From Paraburkholderia sp. DHOC27 (GTDB lineage: Bacteria; Pseudomonadota; Gammaproteobacteria; Burkholderiales; Burkholderiaceae), in contig NZ_QVQV01000002.1 in assembly GCF_003429005.1 (NCBI RefSeq), positions 496,001 to 560,000 on the forward strand: a stretch of DNA of 64,000 nucleotides, written 5' to 3'. Below the pieces are notes generated by a model. That model ran no database searches and was not told where the DNA came from. It was given only the letters and a program-made list of their open reading frames with translations. Shown here piece by piece: positions 1 to 7,589 of the stretch. The translations under genes were made by a program, and so were the position numbers. Within the stretch, counting starts at the first letter, position 1; every line of letters begins with the position of its first letter.

Positions 1-1889
1 CACGCCGCAGCGGCGCGCTGATACTGCTGCATCACCGCGCTTGAGGGCAGTTGCGTCGCGGCGAACTGCTGATACTGCTGCTGAAACTGCGGGGTCGCGA
101 AGTGCGCGGATTTCATCAGCGCCAGTAATGCGCCGAGCTGGCGCGCCCGGGCCGCGTCCGCCAGCGCGACGTATTGCCGGAGGTCCGTGCGTAGTTGCTC
201 CAGACCCGCCAGACGCGGATACTTTTCGGCGTACTCGCTCAACATCGCTCGCAGTGCGTCGAAGTCGCCGCGCGGCAGGTCGCTTTTGAGCGCCGCATTC
301 AATCGCGCAATGGCCGGCAAATACACGGAGTTGTCGCTCTGTAGCGCACGCAAATGGCTCATCGCCTGCGCATAGGGCTCAGCGAAATCGGGCACGTATG
401 AGGAAATGCGATCTAGCGCGTGCTGGTGCGCCTGGGGGTCCGCGTTCCAGCGCGCGAGCAGATTCGTGATGACGTCTTCGTCGGCGTTCATGTGAATCGG
501 CGCCTGGGTACCGCCCCTGCCCACTACGAATCGCTCCAGATCGCCCACCCATGCGAGTTCAGCCACCAGCGGTCGCGCATCGGGATTGGGCGCGGCCAAT
601 GCCGTGGCACGCGCGTTCACCGCGGCGGCCCGCGCGAAGTTGCCCCGCCGCAAGGCAGAAAGCCAATCCGGCACGACGGACTTCAGCAAGGCTTCGCTCG
701 CGAGAGCCTGCATGGGTGTATCCGCAGGATGACGGGCCAGGTTCTCGTTGGCCAAGGTGGTGGCTTGCCCATAGTCGCCGTCCGCCAGCAGCGTTTTCAC
801 CTCGCGTTGCGCGGCGCCGCGCATATACAGCGCAACGGACACTGCCAGCACCAGCATGAGGCCCGCAACACCCCATAGCGCGCCGCGCCGGAGCGCCGTG
901 CGGTCGTCGCCGGAAAAGGCCCGCAGCAATTCGGCCGCGAACACCTGCCAGCGGCGCCGTGCCGGGGCGTGCTCCGTGTCGCGTTCCGCTGCGGGCGTCG
1001 CGTGTGCGACGGACTCGTTGACCTCGTCGTCGCGCTGCGTGACCTGGTCGATGCAGAAGATCTCGAGAAACGAATGCGCGGCGCCGACGAATGCGGTCTT
1101 GTCGGTGTCAAACACTTCGACTTTCACAGGGTCGGAAGCAGGGATCGTCGTCACGGTGGCCTCGAGGTCGCACGCTTTATGCAGGTGCACCTTGTAGACG
1201 AAGTGGTCGCCGCCGAATGCAAGGACGTCGCCGTCTTTCAGGGAAACCGCGGATTCTTCGAGCCGCTTGCCGGCAACGAACGTGCCGTTCGTGCTGCCCA
1301 GGTCTTCGATAGACGGCACGCCATCCTGCAGAAAAATATGTGCGTGACGCCGCGAGATGTAATTCACCTGATGAGGAAAGGCCGCCCTGTAGCGCGAAAA
1401 CAATTCATCAGTCTTGCTGACGAGAAATGGAAAGCTCAGTATCTCGATGGGCTGAAGTCCAAGATCCTCGCGTTCCGGCACGAGCGTCAACGTCACCGTC
1501 TGTATCGGGCGGCCCACGTCATGTGCACGAGGTTCGATGCCCACGCGATAGCAGAGCGCGCCGCCAAAACACAGTTCATCTCCGACACGCAGACGATGTG
1601 GCGTTTGCCGCACGCTCACGCCGTTGACCGACGTGCCGTTCTTGCTGCCCAGATCGGCGACATACGCGGCGCCGTGTTCGATGAAAACCCTGGCATGTCT
1701 GCGCGATAACGCAGAAACGGATTCTTGCGGAAAACTCGCAAACGGCGGCTCACCGCGACCGACCGCAAACAGCGTGTTGCCAATGCGGATTGCGCCTAGC
1801 TCCGGCTGTGAGACAGGCAAGAGCACCACATCGAACGCCTGTTCGTGGGTCACCCTCAACTCTGCAATGGGAGCCTCGCCGGGATTCAT
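1..1889 (-). CDS. Double-FHA-domain membrane protein (C-terminus beyond window)
   Basis: The reading frame is open from an ATG at 1889 to the window edge, so at least 629 residues are present and the C-terminus is missing. Two forkhead-associated domains that bind phosphothreonine are visible: about residues 35-115 (VGRGE, LSRRH, SKNGTSVNG) and 150-235 (ISRRH, STNGTFVAG). One transmembrane segment lies at about 337-356, followed by a helical, repeat-like region rich in Ala, Gln and Leu. The two FHA domains are therefore probably cytoplasmic and the rest periplasmic. The gene is 211 bases downstream of the NodT-type gene on the same strand. A transmembrane Ser/Thr kinase at 7590-9725 is the obvious candidate partner; that link is inference. 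The domain calls are secure, the role is not. Confidence 0.85.
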   Translation of the reverse strand, partial: MNPGEAPIAELRVTHEQAFDVVLLPVSQPELGAIRIGNTLFAVGRGEPPFASFPQESVSALSRRHARVFIEHGAAYVADLGSKNGTSVNGVSVRQTPHRLRVGDELCFGGALCYRVGIEPRAHDVGRPIQTVTLTLVPEREDLGLQPIEILSFPFLVSKTDELFSRYRAAFPHQVNYISRRHAHIFLQDGVPSIEDLGSTNGTFVAGKRLEESAVSLKDGDVLAFGGDHFVYKVHLHKACDLEATVTTIPASDPVKVEVFDTDKTAFVGAAHSFLEIFCIDQVTQRDDEVNESVAHATPAAERDTEHAPARRRWQVFAAELLRAFSGDDRTALRRGALWGVAGLMLVLAVSVALYMRGAAQREVKTLLADGDYGQATTLANENLARHPADTPMQALASEALLKSVVPDWLSALRRGNFARAAAVNARATALAAPNPDARPLVAELAWVGDLERFVVGRGGTQAPIHMNADEDVITNLLARWNADPQAHQHALDRISSYVPDFAEPYAQAMSHLRALQSDNSVYLPAIARLNAALKSDLPRGDFDALRAMLSEYAEKYPRLAGLEQLRTDLRQYVALADAARARQLGALLALMKSAHFATPQFQQQYQQFAATQLPSSAVMQQYQRAAAA

Positions 1890-2100
1890 TTGTCTTCATC
1901 ACGAAGTTGATCCGCAACCACGAAGGGTTGAGCGAAGAGCCGGTGCGACGCGCAATGCCAGGCGATGGGCGCGAGGGAACACCGTACAGGCGATGACAAT
2001 CGAATTGTAAGACACGCACGGCGGGAGTCAATTATCGCGGCAGCCTGAACGTGCCTCACGTTTTCCCCGAGTATCGCGCTGCTTTTCACTTAGTACTCCC

Positions 2101-3552
2101 TTAGTTTTCCTTGACGTCGGCCTGCACATCGACCGGACCCCAGCCGCCGCCCAACGCCTTGTAGAGCAGCACGGTGTCCGAGAGAATCTGCTGATGATTG
2201 GCGAGCAAGGCGAGCTGTGCTTCGAGCAGCGTGCGCTCCGTCTCGAACACTTCCAGTTGCGACACCACCCCTTCCTTCAGTTGCGCTTCGATCTGGTCGG
2301 CCACGAGGCGCAGGCGCGTCACTTCCTGCTGCAACTCCACCCGCTGTTGGCGATGCGAGTCGAGATTGACGAGTGCGTTCTCCACTTCCTCGAACGCCCC
2401 CATCACGGTGCGGCGATACTGCTCTTCGGCGAGTTCGCCTTGCGCCTTGGTGGTTTTCACATGCGCGCGCACACCGGGATCGAAGATCGGAAAGTCGATG
2501 CTGGGCATCAGTCCATACGTGAACGCCTTGAGCAGCGAGGACAGCGCAAAGCTCGCCGTGCCGGCATGTCCCGTCAAACTGATGGTGGGCAGTTGTGCGA
2601 GCTTCGCCTGACCGACGAGGTCATAGGCTTCGAGCACGCGAAATTCCGCAGCCACCACATCGGGCCGGCGCGCGAGCAACTGCGAGGGCAACCCGGCGGG
2701 AACCGGCGGCAATTGCACGCGTTGCTGCAAATGCCCATCCGGCAGGTGAAAATCGCCAGCCGGCACACCGGTCAGCGTCGCCAGTGCGTTGTTCGCGAGA
2801 TCACGCGAGCGGTGCAATTCCAGCAGTTCGTTGGTCAAGCGGTTGATCTCCGCCTGCTGACGTACCACCTGGGTCTGAGGCACGAGGCCGTTGCGGCTTT
2901 GCCCTTCGTAGATGGCAAGAATCTGGCGGTTGGTGGCGAGCGTTTTCTCCTGTTGTTCGATCTGGTCGTCGTACTGGAGAATCTGGAAATAGGTGATGGA
3001 GACGTTGGACACCAGTTCGAGGTAGCCCGCGCGCCAGTCCGCTTCGGTGGCGTGAAATTCCGCCTTCTGCGCCTGCACGCCCTTCTCGACCTTGCCCCAG
3101 ATGTCGATGTCCCAGTTGACCTGGGTGCCTAGCATGTACTGCTGCTGAAACGGCACGCCAGTGCTTTTCTGGAAGCTCGCGCCCGCGCCCGCGTCGAGGG
3201 TAGGCAGCGCGCCCGCCTGCGCCTCGTTGATCTCGGAGCCCGCCACCTGAATCCGTGCGGCCAGAATCTTGATGTCGAAGTTGCCGTCGATGGCTTTGCC
3301 GATCAACGAGTCCAGAAACGGGTCCTGAAAGCTCTTCCACCAGTCGGGCTCGATCGTGGCAGCGGCCGAAACCGCAGCGCCCTGCTTCGACCAGGTTTCC
3401 TTGGCGGGTGTCGCGGGACGTTGATACGCGGGCATGCTGACGTCGACGCAACCGCTCAACGCCAATCCGCACAGCGCGATGACGCAAACCATCCAGCGGG
3501 TCGTGCAAACCAGCTCGCGATGAGCACCCGCCAGTCCGGACAAGGCAGACAC
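2101..3552 (-). CDS. NodT/TolC-family outer-membrane efflux lipoprotein
   Basis: This 483-residue protein belongs to the outer-membrane factor family of RND and type I exporters, which form a trimeric channel through the outer membrane. It has a lipoprotein signal ending in LALSGC (lipidated Cys35) and the two-fold repeated helical outer-membrane efflux domain (for example RIQVAGSEINEAQAGALPTL and LLARRPDVVAAEFRV). The start is GTG at 3552 with a GGAGAG ribosome-binding site five bases upstream; an internal ATG at 3492 is possible. The gene begins only 16 bases after the stop of the double-glycine peptide gene 3569-3850, so the two are almost certainly co-transcribed, which suggests that this channel exports that peptide class. 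No inner-membrane pump or membrane-fusion gene lies next to it inside the window. Confidence 0.92.
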   Translation of the reverse strand: MSALSGLAGAHRELVCTTRWMVCVIALCGLALSGCVDVSMPAYQRPATPAKETWSKQGAAVSAAATIEPDWWKSFQDPFLDSLIGKAIDGNFDIKILAARIQVAGSEINEAQAGALPTLDAGAGASFQKSTGVPFQQQYMLGTQVNWDIDIWGKVEKGVQAQKAEFHATEADWRAGYLELVSNVSITYFQILQYDDQIEQQEKTLATNRQILAIYEGQSRNGLVPQTQVVRQQAEINRLTNELLELHRSRDLANNALATLTGVPAGDFHLPDGHLQQRVQLPPVPAGLPSQLLARRPDVVAAEFRVLEAYDLVGQAKLAQLPTISLTGHAGTASFALSSLLKAFTYGLMPSIDFPIFDPGVRAHVKTTKAQGELAEEQYRRTVMGAFEEVENALVNLDSHRQQRVELQQEVTRLRLVADQIEAQLKEGVVSQLEVFETERTLLEAQLALLANHQQILSDTVLLYKALGGGWGPVDVQADVKEN

Positions 3553-3568
3553 GATTCTCTCCAGCCGC

Positions 3569-3850
3569 TCAGAGCAGCGTGATGCTGTTATTGGCGGACT
3601 GATGCGGCGTGACGGTCGAACGCATGCCGGTCGCGAACGCGGTATCCATCCCCACCACGTTGTCGATATTCAGGCCTTGATTAATCAGTTGCGACGCGCC
3701 GATCGTCACGCCATCGCCGAACTTGAACTGGCCAAACGAAGGAAACTGCGGCATCGCGAAGCCGGTCATCTGGCCGCCGCGCATGGCACGCATGGCCTCG
3801 CGGTCGAGTTCTTCGGTGACATCCAGGTCTGAGACGATGAGCGAGTTCAT
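3569..3850 (-). CDS. Double-glycine leader peptide A (putative exported peptide)
   Basis: This 93-residue peptide starts at an ATG at 3850 with GGAGAA seven bases upstream. Residues 1-26 form a leader ending in MRAMRGG, with the pattern DL-x5-ELD-x2-AM-x-A-x-x-GG shared by four other small genes in the window. Such leaders are known to be cut after GG by C39 peptidases of ABC exporters, or to guide RiPP processing. The predicted mature part (27-93) is Gly-, Phe-, Asn- and Thr-rich and unlike the cores of peptides B, C and D. It sits directly upstream of the NodT-type channel gene and is preceded by a sigma-54 promoter. Cleavage and export are inference; the leader similarity is seen directly. 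Confidence 0.82.
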   Translation of the reverse strand: MNSLIVSDLDVTEELDREAMRAMRGGQMTGFAMPQFPSFGQFKFGDGVTIGASQLINQGLNIDNVVGMDTAFATGMRSTVTPHQSANNSITLL

Positions 3851-3918
3851 TGCGGTTCTCCAGTGGGCACTTGGACCTATTGCCGGCACTTGGCGTGTGT
3901 CGGCTCGTACCCAGCTAA

Positions 3919-3934
3919 TGCACAGGCCGTGCCA
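3919..3934 (-). promoter_or_regulatory. Sigma-54 promoter for peptide A and the NodT-type gene
   Basis: On the minus strand the sequence reads TGGCAC, five bases, GTGCA. This gives the invariant GG and GC of a -24/-12 promoter with exactly ten bases between them. The -12 element ends 69 bases before the ATG at 3850, the same distance as in the promoter at 11570-11585, and the bases just downstream (TGCATTAG) are also shared. The rest of the gap 3851-4149 holds only the untranslated leader and the end of the DUF4399 unit. Confidence 0.72.
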
Positions 3935-4149
3935 ATCTCGCATGCATGCTGTGGCAGACGGCTTGCAGGCACGATTAAACGGGGTATTCAGGAGTACCGA
4001 GCCGTTTCGTGGCATACCGGCATGCGCTGAAAAACGAAGAAGTGATGGCCGTCATCCAACATCCATGCTGTGCGGCGTTGGTGTCGCGCCAACAGGCTCA
4101 GATGGCGCAACCTGCACGCACGCGCACCCCGCGCCCTGCACCGCTTGCG

Positions 4150-4575
4150 TCACTTGACGTAGACCGTGATCTTCTTCGAGTAGACCGGCGGCGTGTGCGG
4201 CATATGCATGTAGTCGCCCATCAACAGTTGCAGCGTGTGCTTGCCGGGCGGCAGCACCAAGGTGGTTTCGGTTTCTCCCGCGCCGAAATGCAGGTGACTG
4301 CGATCGGAGGGAATCTCCTTGTCGAGCGGCGGTAGATCCGTATCGATCAGCAGATGGTGGTGACCCGTGTTCGGAAAGTTGACACCTTTAGGCGCCACGC
4401 CCATGTTGCGCAGACCGAACCAGACACGGAACGGCTTGTTGGCGGGAAGGGTTTGACCGTCGTTCGGATAGCCGATGTAGCAAATGGCATCGGCAGGCGC
4501 GGGCGTGGCCAATGCGATGGCGGAATTGAGCCACATTATGGCGGCCAACGACGCTAGAGCGATTACCTTGTTCAT
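4150..4575 (-). CDS. DUF4399 periplasmic protein, copy 1
   Basis: This 141-residue protein starts at ATG 4575, with GGGGAG eight bases upstream. An N-terminal signal sequence (about 1-24) is followed by a DUF4399 domain with its hallmarks: FGLRNMGVAPKG, the His-rich NTGHHHLLIDTDLPP block, a LHFGAGET stretch and the ending PPVYSKKITVYV. No function is established for the family that I can name; the His cluster could bind metal. The gene follows a paralogue of identical length by 44 bases, so the pair arose by tandem duplication and forms one operon. They lie between the peptide/NodT unit and the caspase-like gene. Confidence 0.88.
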   Translation of the reverse strand: MNKVIALASLAAIMWLNSAIALATPAPADAICYIGYPNDGQTLPANKPFRVWFGLRNMGVAPKGVNFPNTGHHHLLIDTDLPPLDKEIPSDRSHLHFGAGETETTLVLPPGKHTLQLLMGDYMHMPHTPPVYSKKITVYVK

Positions 4576-4619
4576 CGTGCGACTCCCCGTCCTTGCAGAC
4601 CGGCACTTGCCGTGTGGTC

Positions 4620-5045
4620 CTAACGTACGTAGATGGTGATTTTCTTCGAATAGACCGGAGGAACCTGCGGCACGTGGTTCTCGTCGCCTAGCAGAAGCTG
4701 TAGCGTGTGCGGCCCTGGCGCCAGTTCGACGCGTGCATCGGTTTCGCCAGCACCGTAGTGCAGATGATTGCGGTCCGAAGGAATCGGTTTGTCGAGCGGC
4801 GGTAGGTCCGTGTCGATCAGCAGATGATGGTGCCCGGTGTTGGGCACGTTGACGCCCTTCGGGCAAATCCCCATGCCGCGCAAGCCCATGCGCACCCACA
4901 GTTTGCCGCCGTGAATCACAGTGCCGTCTGCAGGCCAGATGATGTATTCCTCCGCGCCCGGCGGCGACGGATTCTGTTGCAGGTCGGGCGTCGCCGCCGT
5001 CAACAACAGCATGGCGAGAACACTAAGCGCTGTTCTTGCTGGCAT
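4620..5045 (-). CDS. DUF4399 periplasmic protein, copy 2
   Basis: This is the upstream copy of the tandem pair, also 141 residues, starting at ATG 5045 with a strong GGAGG eight bases before it. It has a hydrophobic signal segment (ALSVLAMLLLTAA), then a DUF4399 domain with the same NTGHHHLLIDTDLPP block and PPVYSKKITIYV ending as copy 1. The N-terminal parts and several loops differ, so the duplication is not recent. It is the first gene of its operon and faces the caspase-like gene across a 402-base divergent region, so the two units could be co-regulated. Function is unknown. Confidence 0.88.
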   Translation of the reverse strand: MPARTALSVLAMLLLTAATPDLQQNPSPPGAEEYIIWPADGTVIHGGKLWVRMGLRGMGICPKGVNVPNTGHHHLLIDTDLPPLDKPIPSDRNHLHYGAGETDARVELAPGPHTLQLLLGDENHVPQVPPVYSKKITIYVR

Positions 5046-5385
5046 GTTGCGCCTCCTTCGAAAATGACCTGTTCGTGCGCTGTGGCTTTTGCGCTTATCT
5101 GCTGCGCTCGTCTGTTGCACTCATCTGTCGCGCTCGTCTGCTGCATTCATCGCAGCTTCGAAGCGCCACGCACCACCGCGCGTCATGGCAAACGGCGAAC
5201 CGCGCTGCCAATCCAGGCCCCGCATCTGGCCTTTAACTTAGGACGTAGCTTAGGTCGCAAATTTATAAAATGAAACGGGCAATCGTTAACCTTGTGACGC
5301 ACGTAACGCATGCTATGGTTGTTTACGACCGTCGCGAAACTGCCAACACCCTGTACACCTGTGGGCTCATGCAGTGCGTCGCCTG

Positions 5386-5414
5386 ATCCGCTGACGGAGT
5401 GTCCGTCAACGGAT
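5386..5414. promoter_or_regulatory. 29-bp near-perfect palindrome in the divergent region upstream of the caspase-like gene
   Basis: Two 13-base arms (5386-5398 and 5402-5414) are inverted copies with one mismatch, separated by GTG; the central arms are TGACGGA and TCCGTCA. A second perfect palindrome, GTTCGG-T-CCGAAC, lies at 5420-5432. Both are within 62 bases of the ATG at 5448. They look like an operator for a dimeric regulator or an attenuator hairpin. A weak -24/-12-like match (GG 5364-5365, GC 5376-5377) lies just upstream. Nothing else stands out in the 402-base gap 5046-5447, apart from an imperfect direct repeat of about 26 bases near 5100-5155. Confidence 0.5.
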
Positions 5415-5447
5415 AGATGGTTCGGTCCGAACAAACAGGATTTGAAT

Positions 5448-7529
5448 ATGTGGCGAACATTCCTGCTCATGTGCATTGCCGGGGCCCTACACATGCCGTG
5501 GATGGACGCCTGCGCCGCTACGTCCAGTGGCGACCGCACGATTCTTCGTACGACAAACTTATCGGGCAACGCAGGCGGCGAGCGGCGCGTGGCGCTCGTG
5601 ATTGGCAGCAGCGACGGGCGCAGCGATCTTCCCGCGCTCACACTGCGCAATCCGGCTAACGACGCGCGCAGCATGGGCGCACTGCTGACTTCACTCGGCT
5701 TCGAGGTGAGCGTACTCACCGACGCCACGCCGCAACAGATGCGGCAGGCGCTCGCTGCGTTCCGTCTGCATCTGGCGGACGGCGGCACAGGTCTCTTCTA
5801 TTTCGCGGGACACGGTGCGCAGATCGACGGCGAAACGATCCTCATGCCGCAAGCGGTGGATGCGCGCTCACGCACCTCGCTTCACAGCGACGGAATCGAT
5901 CTCTCCAGCGTGCTCGCGGCCATGTCGGCACCACGTGCTGGCAAAACCAATCTGGTGATTCTCGACACCTGTCTGCAAAGCGCTAACGTCAGCGACGATT
6001 TTTCATCACATGTTTTGCCGCACGCCGAGTCAGTGTCGCCTGCAAGCGTTCCTGCGCAGACGTTGATCGCCTACGCCACGGCACCCGGTGGCTTCGCGGC
6101 CGATGGCATGGCGCACGGCGTCTATACGCGTGCGCTTTTACGGGCGTTGGCCACTGATCCGCAGCGCGAGATCGACGCAATCATGCGGGATGCGGCGAAA
6201 ACCGTGCGTGTTGAAACGCGCGATCAGCAACGCCCCTGGACGGTGTCGTCGCTGGCCGGCGCGTTTCGCTTCGCGCACGCGCCCAGCTTTGCAGGTGATG
6301 CAGGCGCAGCGCTCGCCAGCACGTCGGTGGTCGCCATGCGCAGTCGCGGCATCATGCCGAAAGACAGCAACGAGCAATACGAACTGACGTTCTGGGACTC
6401 CATCAAGAACAGTAACTACGCGAGCGACTATGAGGCGTATCTGAAGGCGTATCCCAACGGCCGCTTCGCCACGCTCGCGAAGGCGCGCATCGAGCGTTTG
6501 CAGAGTGCGGCGTCGGCGCCGCCTGCTGCGTCGAAAGCACCCGCGCCTGCTCCGCAACCGGCACAAGCGGCTGCACCGGCTCCCGCTGCCACTGAGCATC
6601 AGCACGCCGCTTCGGCGATGCAGGCCACGCCTGCGCCTGCGCCTGCACCCGCGCCTGCTGCCCATGTCGCTAACGCCACGCCTGCACCTTCAAATGCGAC
6701 CGTGCCCGCACCCGCAGCCACACCGGCGGCTGCCGCAGTGGCACTCAAAACCTTGCCACCTAAAGCAACATCAGCAACATCAGCAACACCGCCCACAGCA
6801 GCCACCGCATCGAACGCCGAAAGCAAGGACTGCGCAGCATGCCCCGCGATGATTTCGCTGCCCGCCGGTTCCTTCACGATGGGCAGCACCGCCGGTGACA
6901 TCTCGGAGCGGCCGCCGCATCGCGTCACGATCGGCGCACCGTTCGCCATTGGCAAGTACGGCGTAACGGTCGAGCAATGGAATGCGTGCGTCGCCGCCAG
7001 TGCCTGTCCGAAACTGTCGAGTGAAAATGCCACCGCTGCGAATAGTCCCGCTCGCGATGTCAGTTGGGATGAGGCCCAGCAGTACGTCAAATGGCTCAGC
7101 AAGGTGACGGGCAAACCGTACCGTCTGCCTACCGAAGCCGAGTGGGAATACGCGGCACGCGGCGGCACCGCGACGCCCTACTGGTGGGGCGAACAGATGC
7201 GCAAAGGCAATGCGAACTGCAAGGGCTGCGGCGATCCGTGGCATGAGGACGGCCCCGAAAACGTCGGCACGTTCGCCGCCAATCCGTATGGTCTGTACGA
7301 CATGGGCGGCAATCTCTGGCAATGGGTCAGCGATTGCTGGCACAGTTCGTACAAGGACGCCCCCGTGGATGACCGCGCGTGGGATGCCTCGGCCTGCGAT
7401 ACACGGGTGATCCGCGGCGGCTCGTGGCGTGAAGGTGCCGACTACATGCTCGCGTCGACCCGCTTCAAGTACAGCGGCAGCGTGCGTCAATCGCAAAACG
7501 GCTTCCGGGTGGTCAAGGATCTCAAGTGA
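5448..7529 (+). CDS. Exported caspase-fold protein fused to a formylglycine-enzyme-like (SUMF1) domain
   Basis: The 693-residue product starts at the ATG at 5448, which is followed by a signal peptide (about 1-23). Residues 45-270 form a peptidase C14 caspase domain with the His/Cys dyad in FAGHGAQ (His122) and ILDTCLQS (Cys175). Residues 310-350 form a short helical region, 355-460 an Ala/Pro-rich linker, and 466-693 a formylglycine-generating-enzyme-type fold (SFTMGS, RLPTEAEWEYAARGG, GLYDMGGNLWQWVSD, RVIRGGSW, NGFRVVKD). The cysteine pair that active formylglycine enzymes carry after RGGS is absent (here REGADYM), so this domain is probably a binding module. It converges on the Ser/Thr kinase gene. 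The start could be an earlier in-frame ATG, but only this one gives a clean signal peptide. Confidence 0.9.
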   Translation: MWRTFLLMCIAGALHMPWMDACAATSSGDRTILRTTNLSGNAGGERRVALVIGSSDGRSDLPALTLRNPANDARSMGALLTSLGFEVSVLTDATPQQMRQALAAFRLHLADGGTGLFYFAGHGAQIDGETILMPQAVDARSRTSLHSDGIDLSSVLAAMSAPRAGKTNLVILDTCLQSANVSDDFSSHVLPHAESVSPASVPAQTLIAYATAPGGFAADGMAHGVYTRALLRALATDPQREIDAIMRDAAKTVRVETRDQQRPWTVSSLAGAFRFAHAPSFAGDAGAALASTSVVAMRSRGIMPKDSNEQYELTFWDSIKNSNYASDYEAYLKAYPNGRFATLAKARIERLQSAASAPPAASKAPAPAPQPAQAAAPAPAATEHQHAASAMQATPAPAPAPAPAAHVANATPAPSNATVPAPAATPAAAAVALKTLPPKATSATSATPPTAATASNAESKDCAACPAMISLPAGSFTMGSTAGDISERPPHRVTIGAPFAIGKYGVTVEQWNACVAASACPKLSSENATAANSPARDVSWDEAQQYVKWLSKVTGKPYRLPTEAEWEYAARGGTATPYWWGEQMRKGNANCKGCGDPWHEDGPENVGTFAANPYGLYDMGGNLWQWVSDCWHSSYKDAPVDDRAWDASACDTRVIRGGSWREGADYMLASTRFKYSGSVRQSQNGFRVVKDLK

Positions 7530-7536
7530 TGCGCTG

Positions 7537-7559
7537 GGCCGCACACATTGCGTGCGGCC
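7537..7559. terminator. Hairpin between convergent caspase-like and kinase genes
   Basis: GGCCGCAC (7537-7544) and GTGCGGCC (7552-7559) form a perfect eight-base-pair stem with a seven-base loop, in the 60-base gap between two converging stop codons. There is no T tract on either side, so it may be a weak bidirectional terminator or only an mRNA end hairpin. Confidence 0.5.
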
Positions 7560-7589
7560 TCGTATTCAATCACGGCCGCAACGCACGCT

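Noticed and set aside
969..1709. A 246-codon plus-strand open frame
   Set aside because: It is antisense to the FHA protein, whose two domains are clear on the minus strand.
5448..7529. The caspase-SUMF1 protein as an active formylglycine-generating enzyme
   Set aside because: The active-site cysteines after the RGGS motif are absent and no sulfatase gene is nearby.
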